Origin: CAG-411 sp045124315
GTDB taxonomy: Bacteria > Bacillota > Clostridia > Lachnospirales > Lachnospiraceae
Length of the DNA: 7,941 bases
NCBI GenBank assembly: GCA_045124315.1
Contig: JBGVLO010000088.1
Span: forward strand, 1-7,941
Reading direction: 5' to 3'
Part shown: positions 5,216-7,941 of the stretch, one piece after another
How the letters are laid out: each line of letters starts with the position of its first letter
Position numbering within the stretch: position 1 is the stretch's first letter
Made by a program: the position numbers and the translations under genes
Notes under the pieces: generated by a model
What the model saw: the letters and a program-made list of their open reading frames with translations, nothing else
Databases searched by the model: none
Told to the model about the DNA's origin: nothing

Positions 5216-5739
5216 AAAAGATAATTATAGATACTGAAACAACAGGCTTATTAGATAATGACGAACTTCTGCAAGTTAGCATATTAAGCTATGACGGAGA
5301 AGTTTTATTCAACGAATACATTAAACCCACCCGTAAAAAGAAATGGACAAAAGCCCAAACAATACACGGCATTAGCCCCGAAATGGTACAAGATTGCAAA
5401 ACCTTTAGACATTACAAGAAACAAATACAAGAAATAATAGATTCTGCTGATATGATCATCGGCTATAATACCTATTTTGATTTGAGCTTTTTAGAATCAA
5501 AGGGCATAGAGATCCCCAATAGTACAACGATCTATGATGTAATGGAAGTATTTGCGGAGATCTACGGCGAATGGAATGATTATTTTGAAGACTACAAATG
5601 GCAAAAATTGACCACCTGCGCCCGTTACTATGATTACAAATGGGATCAAGATGCCCACAACGCCCTTGGAGATTGCAAAGCAACATTATTCTGCTATAAG
5701 AAAATAACCGAAGAGGAGGACACCGAATCCGTAGCATAA
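5212..5739 (+). CDS. DnaQ-like 3'-5' exonuclease (DEDDh family)
   Basis: This 175-aa protein is a single-domain DEDDh exonuclease, expected to remove nucleotides from 3' ends of single-stranded DNA or RNA using two metal ions. ExoI is IIIDTETTGL (4-13) with D7 and E9. The conserved substrate-side IHGIS is at 51-55. ExoII is GYNTYFDLSFL (84-94) with D90. ExoIII is HNALGDCKAT (149-158) with H149 and D154. All five expected catalytic positions are present. The length is that of a bare catalytic domain, as in DNA polymerase III epsilon-type proteins. The start has AAAGGAG (5195-5201) ten bases upstream, and ATGA overlap with the preceding dead paralogue suggests translational coupling. Its stop overlaps the presumed start of the integrase. 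Proofreading, RNA trimming or processing of rolling-circle intermediates are possible roles; the substrate is not shown. Confidence 0.9.
   Translation: MKKIIIDTETTGLLDNDELLQVSILSYDGEVLFNEYIKPTRKKKWTKAQTIHGISPEMVQDCKTFRHYKKQIQEIIDSADMIIGYNTYFDLSFLESKGIEIPNSTTIYDVMEVFAEIYGEWNDYFEDYKWQKLTTCARYYDYKWDQDAHNALGDCKATLFCYKKITEEEDTESVA
5713..5719 (+). promoter_or_regulatory. Shine-Dalgarno GAGGAGG ahead of the integrase frame
   Basis: GAGGAGG lies in the last codons of the exonuclease gene. In the integrase frame the codon seven bases downstream is ATC (5727-5729), and ATA (5736-5738) is 16 bases downstream. There is no ATG, GTG or TTG in that frame until 5892. The site supports translation of the integrase from the end of the exonuclease gene, but does not settle which codon starts it. 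Confidence 0.5.
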
Positions 5740-6668
5740 AACAACAATTTAACTATGCCATAGGCAAAGCAAGCCGAACAGGACAAAGCAAGCACAGCGC
5801 AAAGGCTGCTGGTACATATAAGCCTGGGGAACTATACGGAAATGAAACTGTAACGGCATACAGAGACACAGCAAAGAACTTTTCCAAATGGTTGTCCCAC
5901 AACCACCCCGAAATAACAAAGGTCACAGAAATCACTCCCGACCATGTACAAAGCTGGATCGACGAGCGATCCGAACATTGGACAAAGGCAACCCTTGAAA
6001 ACCATATTACAAGAATAAAGTATCTGGAACAACAAGCGCAAAAAGCGTTTGGCAAGGACAAAGTACATTTTTACGATAAAGACATAAAACGCCCCGAAAC
6101 CAAAGAAGCAGCAAGGGACAAGGCTATGAGCCACGAAGATTTTTTGAAACTTCGTGAGCGTATGGAAAACAGCCGATCCTTTGCAAAAGATGCCCTTGAA
6201 ATTGCATATAGGGCTGGGTTGAGAATAGACGAGATTGCCCATCTGCGCCGAGAGGATATTGATCTGGAAAAGAAAACAATCTTTGTATCAACCGAGGGCG
6301 CAAAGAACGGAAAAGAAAGGTCTGTCCCCCTTAGGGACAAGGATCTGGAATACTTCAAGGAATTACTTGATAGACACCCACAAGAGGGTTATTTGACAAC
6401 AGTACAAGCAAAATCCATAGATAAGGCGATCCGCCGTTATATGGCTGATACAAGGGACGAAAAAGGACAACTATTGTCCGAGAAGTACCCAAAGGAAACC
6501 GCCCATACTATCCGCAAGCTATACGCCACCGAGCGTATGCAAGAGGAAAGAGGATCAGAGCCTTTACCCGATAAGAAAGAGGAAATGAAGTGCTGGGATC
6601 GTGTGTCCCATGAGTTAGGTCATGGGGACGGACGAGAAGCATTATATAAAGTCTATTGCAAAGGATAA
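5736..6668 (+). CDS. int: Tyrosine recombinase / integrase without a canonical start codon
   Basis: This is a phage-type site-specific recombinase, probably moving the element between circle and chromosome. Counting from ATA 5736 it is 310 aa. The N-terminal core-binding domain (about 35-120) includes ETVTAYRDTAKNFSKWL, which lies upstream of the first TTG (5892), so a TTG start would delete part of it. The catalytic domain shows R163 in AGLRIDE, a Lys near 190 in AKNGKER, HTIR (H257, R260), and LGH (H296) with the nucleophile at Y304 or Y307 near the C-terminus, so the active site is complete. The frame is open back to 5700 but holds no ATG, GTG or TTG before 5892. ATA 5736 overlaps the exonuclease stop as ATAA, exactly where an ATGA overlap would be expected. 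A strong terminator follows. Confidence 0.85.
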   Translation: MKQQFNYAIGKASRTGQSKHSAKAAGTYKPGELYGNETVTAYRDTAKNFSKWLSHNHPEITKVTEITPDHVQSWIDERSEHWTKATLENHITRIKYLEQQAQKAFGKDKVHFYDKDIKRPETKEAARDKAMSHEDFLKLRERMENSRSFAKDALEIAYRAGLRIDEIAHLRREDIDLEKKTIFVSTEGAKNGKERSVPLRDKDLEYFKELLDRHPQEGYLTTVQAKSIDKAIRRYMADTRDEKGQLLSEKYPKETAHTIRKLYATERMQEERGSEPLPDKKEEMKCWDRVSHELGHGDGREALYKVYCKG

Positions 6669-6671
6669 GAA

Positions 6672-6699
6672 AAACGCTCCTGCAGCTGCAGGGGCGTTT
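6672..6699. terminator. Bidirectional terminator between int and the regulator
   Basis: AAACGCTCCTGCAG (6672-6685) pairs with CTGCAGGGGCGTTT (6686-6699) over 14 positions with one wobble. T runs follow in both directions, and the minus-strand side has the longer tract. It ends the integrase operon and, on the other strand, overlaps the stop codon of the small regulator. Confidence 0.88.
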
Positions 6700-6898
6700 A
6701 ATCTTCCGTAAATTCTATAATATCATTGGGGGTACACTGCAGAACCTTGCAAAGTTTCTCCAATGTGTTCATGGTAATGCTTTTGTTTCTCTTTAGGTTG
6801 GTGATCGTGTATGCGCTAAAGCCCATTTTATAAATCAGCGTGTACTTGCTAACGCCCCGATCTTTCATTGTTTTCCATAATGGCTCATAGCTAATCAC
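6698..6898 (-). CDS. Small Cro/CI-type HTH regulator (66 aa)
   Basis: This is a small DNA-binding protein of the XRE/HTH_26 kind common in Bacillota chromosomes and mobile elements. ISYEPLWKTMKDRGVSKYTL (2-21) starts the first helices, GFSAYTITNLKRNKSI (26-41) is the helix-turn-helix, and LEKLCKVLQCTPNDIIEF (46-63) closes the domain. A GTG at 6898 gives the usual family length and N-terminus. A TTG further upstream at 6967 would add 23 residues that do not look like the family, so I prefer GTG although its ribosome site is poor. It is transcribed away from the two small genes at 7015-7571, so it may control the shared 6899-7014 region and the integrase module convergent to it. Confidence 0.85.
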   Translation of the reverse strand: MISYEPLWKTMKDRGVSKYTLIYKMGFSAYTITNLKRNKSITMNTLEKLCKVLQCTPNDIIEFTED

Positions 6899-6953
6899 GG
6901 ATATACACCACACTTTCCGATAGATGCATATATTATCTCCCGAAAAATGTGAC

Positions 6954-6982
6954 TTGAATATTAGCAAAGATTTGCCTATACT
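6954..6982 (+). promoter_or_regulatory. Promoter of the two small genes
   Basis: TTGAAT (6954-6959) and TATACT (6977-6982) are 17 bases apart, giving a start near 6989. It lies in the intergenic region shared with the divergent regulator. Just downstream, TAATAC (6992-6997) and GTATTA (7007-7012) form an inverted repeat that covers the Shine-Dalgarno of the gene at 7015. It could be an operator or a hairpin hiding the ribosome site. Confidence 0.6.
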
Positions 6983-7014
6983 TATACATACTAATACTGC
7001 ATGGGGGTATTACA

Positions 7015-7230
7015 ATGGAATGGATAGAAGCTGATCCGCTGCCTGTTGAGTGCCAGGATTGCCAAGAGGAAGATTGCTATAACTGTGACCACGCTGGAAA
7101 GCGTTGGTATTTGTCACAGGAAGATGATCTGCGGATACGGCGCAAAGGCTTGATAAGAGCCATTGAACGGCTGCAACGGCAAGTGGATGACATTGACCGT
7201 CAACTGCTCGCCCTTACCGAACAAAAATAA
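7015..7230 (+). CDS. Small Cys-rich, coiled-coil protein of unknown function (71 aa)
   Basis: No function is recognised. The N-terminal part has two CxxC pairs, C13-QD-C16 and C21-YN-C24, followed by His26, which would suit a small zinc-binding knuckle. Residues about 36-69 are charged and leucine-spaced, probably a coiled coil for dimerisation. Similar short proteins starting MEW and carrying this Cys cluster are, as I recall, common in clostridial mobile elements. The ATG has GGGGG (7003-7007) seven bases upstream. It is the first gene of a two-gene operon, 14 bases ahead of the next gene. Confidence 0.75.
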   Translation: MEWIEADPLPVECQDCQEEDCYNCDHAGKRWYLSQEDDLRIRRKGLIRAIERLQRQVDDIDRQLLALTEQK

Positions 7231-7244
7231 GGGGGGGACATTGC

Positions 7245-7571
7245 ATGGAATGGTGGCTGCTCAAATACCGCCTTAGATTCCGTTTCACACGGAAACAAAA
7301 GGCTGCGCTGGCTGGAAAGATCCCAATGACAAAGGAATTGTTTTGGGGCTGTCTGGATGTGGCTTATGCTCGATTCGATATGGAAACATTCAAGAAGATC
7401 TGGCACAGCTATCCGCAATATGTAAAAGAGTTTAATGAAGAATACGAAAGAGAAATGTCCGATCCCAACTCCCCAAAAAGAAAAAAGGCTGACGAAGATT
7501 GGAAAGAACTTCGGGCAAAGCTGGTTGAAGAATTTGGAGAAGAATGGGTTAAGGAGCATTGCAAGGATTAA
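7245..7571 (+). CDS. Small charged protein of unknown function (108 aa)
   Basis: No family is recognised. It begins MEWWLLKYRLRFRFTRKQKA, a basic and aromatic N-terminus, and ends in a strongly charged helical stretch (about 65-108). There is no signal peptide or clear membrane segment. A very strong GGGGGGG (7231-7237) lies seven bases before the ATG, in the short gap after the previous stop codon. The tight spacing and matching purine-rich ribosome sites indicate co-expression with the Cys-rich gene. Confidence 0.75.
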   Translation: MEWWLLKYRLRFRFTRKQKAALAGKIPMTKELFWGCLDVAYARFDMETFKKIWHSYPQYVKEFNEEYEREMSDPNSPKRKKADEDWKELRAKLVEEFGEEWVKEHCKD

Positions 7572-7588
7572 CCGCCGTTCTGGATCTC

Positions 7589-7618
7589 TTGCTTTCGATG
7601 CTGTCAATGTTGTATAAT
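7589..7618 (+). promoter_or_regulatory. Promoter of the candidate small RNA, flanked by an inverted repeat
   Basis: TTGCTT (7589-7594) and a perfect TATAAT (7613-7618) are 18 bases apart. TCTCTTGCT (7585-7593) overlaps the -35, and its exact complement AGCAAGAGA (7628-7636) lies just after the expected start near 7625. A protein bound to both arms could loop out or block the promoter. Confidence 0.55.
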
Positions 7619-7624
7619 ATAATT

Positions 7625-7772
7625 AACAGCAAGAGAAAGCTGTCACAAGTCTAGGCGTTTCCCAATACGGGAACTTACAGTATAGATATATAAAAATCAC
7701 TATTACTTACAATAACTTATAATCCATAACTAATTCCAAAAAGAGGGTTGCCGATGCTGGCAACCCTCTTTT
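7625..7772 (+). ncRNA. Candidate small RNA (~150 nt)
   Basis: A good promoter and a strong terminator enclose about 115 bases with no ATG-initiated reading frame. Two hairpins are visible before the terminator: ACAGC/GCTGT (7626-7630/7639-7643) and GTTTCCC/GGGAAC (7657-7663/7669-7674, one bulge). The stretch 7675-7738 is AT-rich with repeated ACTTACA and ATAACT-like words and no strong fold. No known RNA family is recognised. It could instead be a leader terminated before a gene, but the gene after the terminator is on the other strand. Confidence 0.4.
7739..7772. terminator. Strong bidirectional terminator
   Basis: AAAAGAGGGTTGCC (7739-7752) pairs perfectly with GGCAACCCTCTTTT (7759-7772) around GATGCT. 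It works for the candidate small RNA on the plus strand and for the acetyltransferase gene on the minus strand, where TTTTTGG follows the stem. A second perfect hairpin, GACAAATT/AATTTGTC (7802-7819), overlaps the stop codon of that minus-strand gene. Confidence 0.88.
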
Positions 7773-7817
7773 GTTTGTTGTTTGTTTTTTCTGATCAGTT
7801 AGACAAATTGGAATTTG

Positions 7818-7941
7818 TCAGTCTGATATGTGTTTGATACGCTGTAAATCTCCGCTACACAGCGCATCCATGTTTCTAAAGATTTTATCTGCATCCCAAT
7901 CCCACCATTTAAGGTCAAGCAGATATGCAATCAAATCCTCA
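7818..7941 (-). CDS. CatB/Vat-like hexapeptide acetyltransferase, C-terminal end (partial)
   Basis: Only the last 40 codons are in the window; the gene enters from the right edge on the minus strand. The sequence YLLDLKWWDWDADKIFRNMD (6-25 of the visible part) carries the LKWWDW signature at the C-terminus of xenobiotic (CatB/Vat) O-acetyltransferases, left-handed beta-helix trimers that acetylate small molecules such as chloramphenicol or streptogramin A. Many members have unknown substrates, so antibiotic resistance cannot be claimed from this fragment. The coordinates follow the TGA at 7818-7820. It ends just before the shared terminator at 7739-7772. Confidence 0.72.
   Translation of the reverse strand, partial: EDLIAYLLDLKWWDWDADKIFRNMDALCSGDLQRIKHISD

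Noticed and set aside
5680..5740. Programmed -1 frameshift fusing the exonuclease to the integrase
   Set aside because: The integrase frame is -1 relative to the exonuclease, and an internal Shine-Dalgarno is present, but no good X XXY YYZ slippery heptamer is seen in the overlap.
1..7941. tRNA gene, insertion sequence or relaxase
   Set aside because: No cloverleaf with acceptor end, no transposase and no relaxase motif was found in the window; the recombinase is of the tyrosine integrase type.

Overview
The window looks like the left part of an integrated mobile element in a gut-type clostridial (Bacillota) chromosome. The first ~277 bases belong to a rubrerythrin/NADH-peroxidase-type gene whose codons almost all end in G or C, which points to a GC-rich Oscillospiraceae-like host. 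This is inferred from codon use and protein family; no species can be named. From about base 278 the codon use flips while the protein still reads through to a normal C-terminus. Everything after that is AT-rich, so the element appears to have integrated at the 3' end of the rubrerythrin gene and to have restored its tail.

Layout: (1) 2-325 host gene 3' end, with the presumed attachment junction near 278-290. (2) 364-510, two terminators around a regularly spaced CTGTGT array. (3) 515-2164 (-), a 549-aa cargo protein with a coiled coil and a DUF2325-like C-terminal domain, carrying its own promoter and terminator. (4) 2165-2742, an origin-like region with ATTTGGGAA iterons, a perfect hairpin, promoter boxes and an attenuator-like terminator. 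(5) 2743-4056, a Rep protein combining an HUH endonuclease with an SF3 helicase, of the kind found on CRESS-virus-related plasmids. (6) 4057-4696, a 640-base stretch without a gene that reads as a large structured RNA (promoter at 4078-4107, terminator at 4592-4617), then a strong two-part hairpin ending on the next start codon. (7) 4697-6668, a compact overlapping operon: an inactive DnaQ-like protein, an active DnaQ-like 3'-5' exonuclease, and a tyrosine recombinase with no canonical start codon. (8) 6698-6898 (-), a small Cro/CI-type regulator divergent from two small unknown genes (7015-7571). (9) 7589-7772, a promoter and strong terminator with no ORF between, a candidate small RNA. (10) 7818-7941 (-), the C-terminal end of a CatB/Vat-like hexapeptide acetyltransferase running off the window.

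Inferred working model: the recombinase moves the element in and out of the rubrerythrin gene; Rep nicks at the iteron/hairpin region and unwinds DNA for rolling-circle copying of the excised circle; the exonuclease pair and the large RNA form an accessory part of this replication/maintenance module; the DUF2325 protein and the acetyltransferase are cargo. The most unusual points are the active/dead exonuclease pair, the large RNA, and two neighbouring genes that keep good Shine-Dalgarno sequences but have lost the ATG expected after them. The right end of the element is not in the window.
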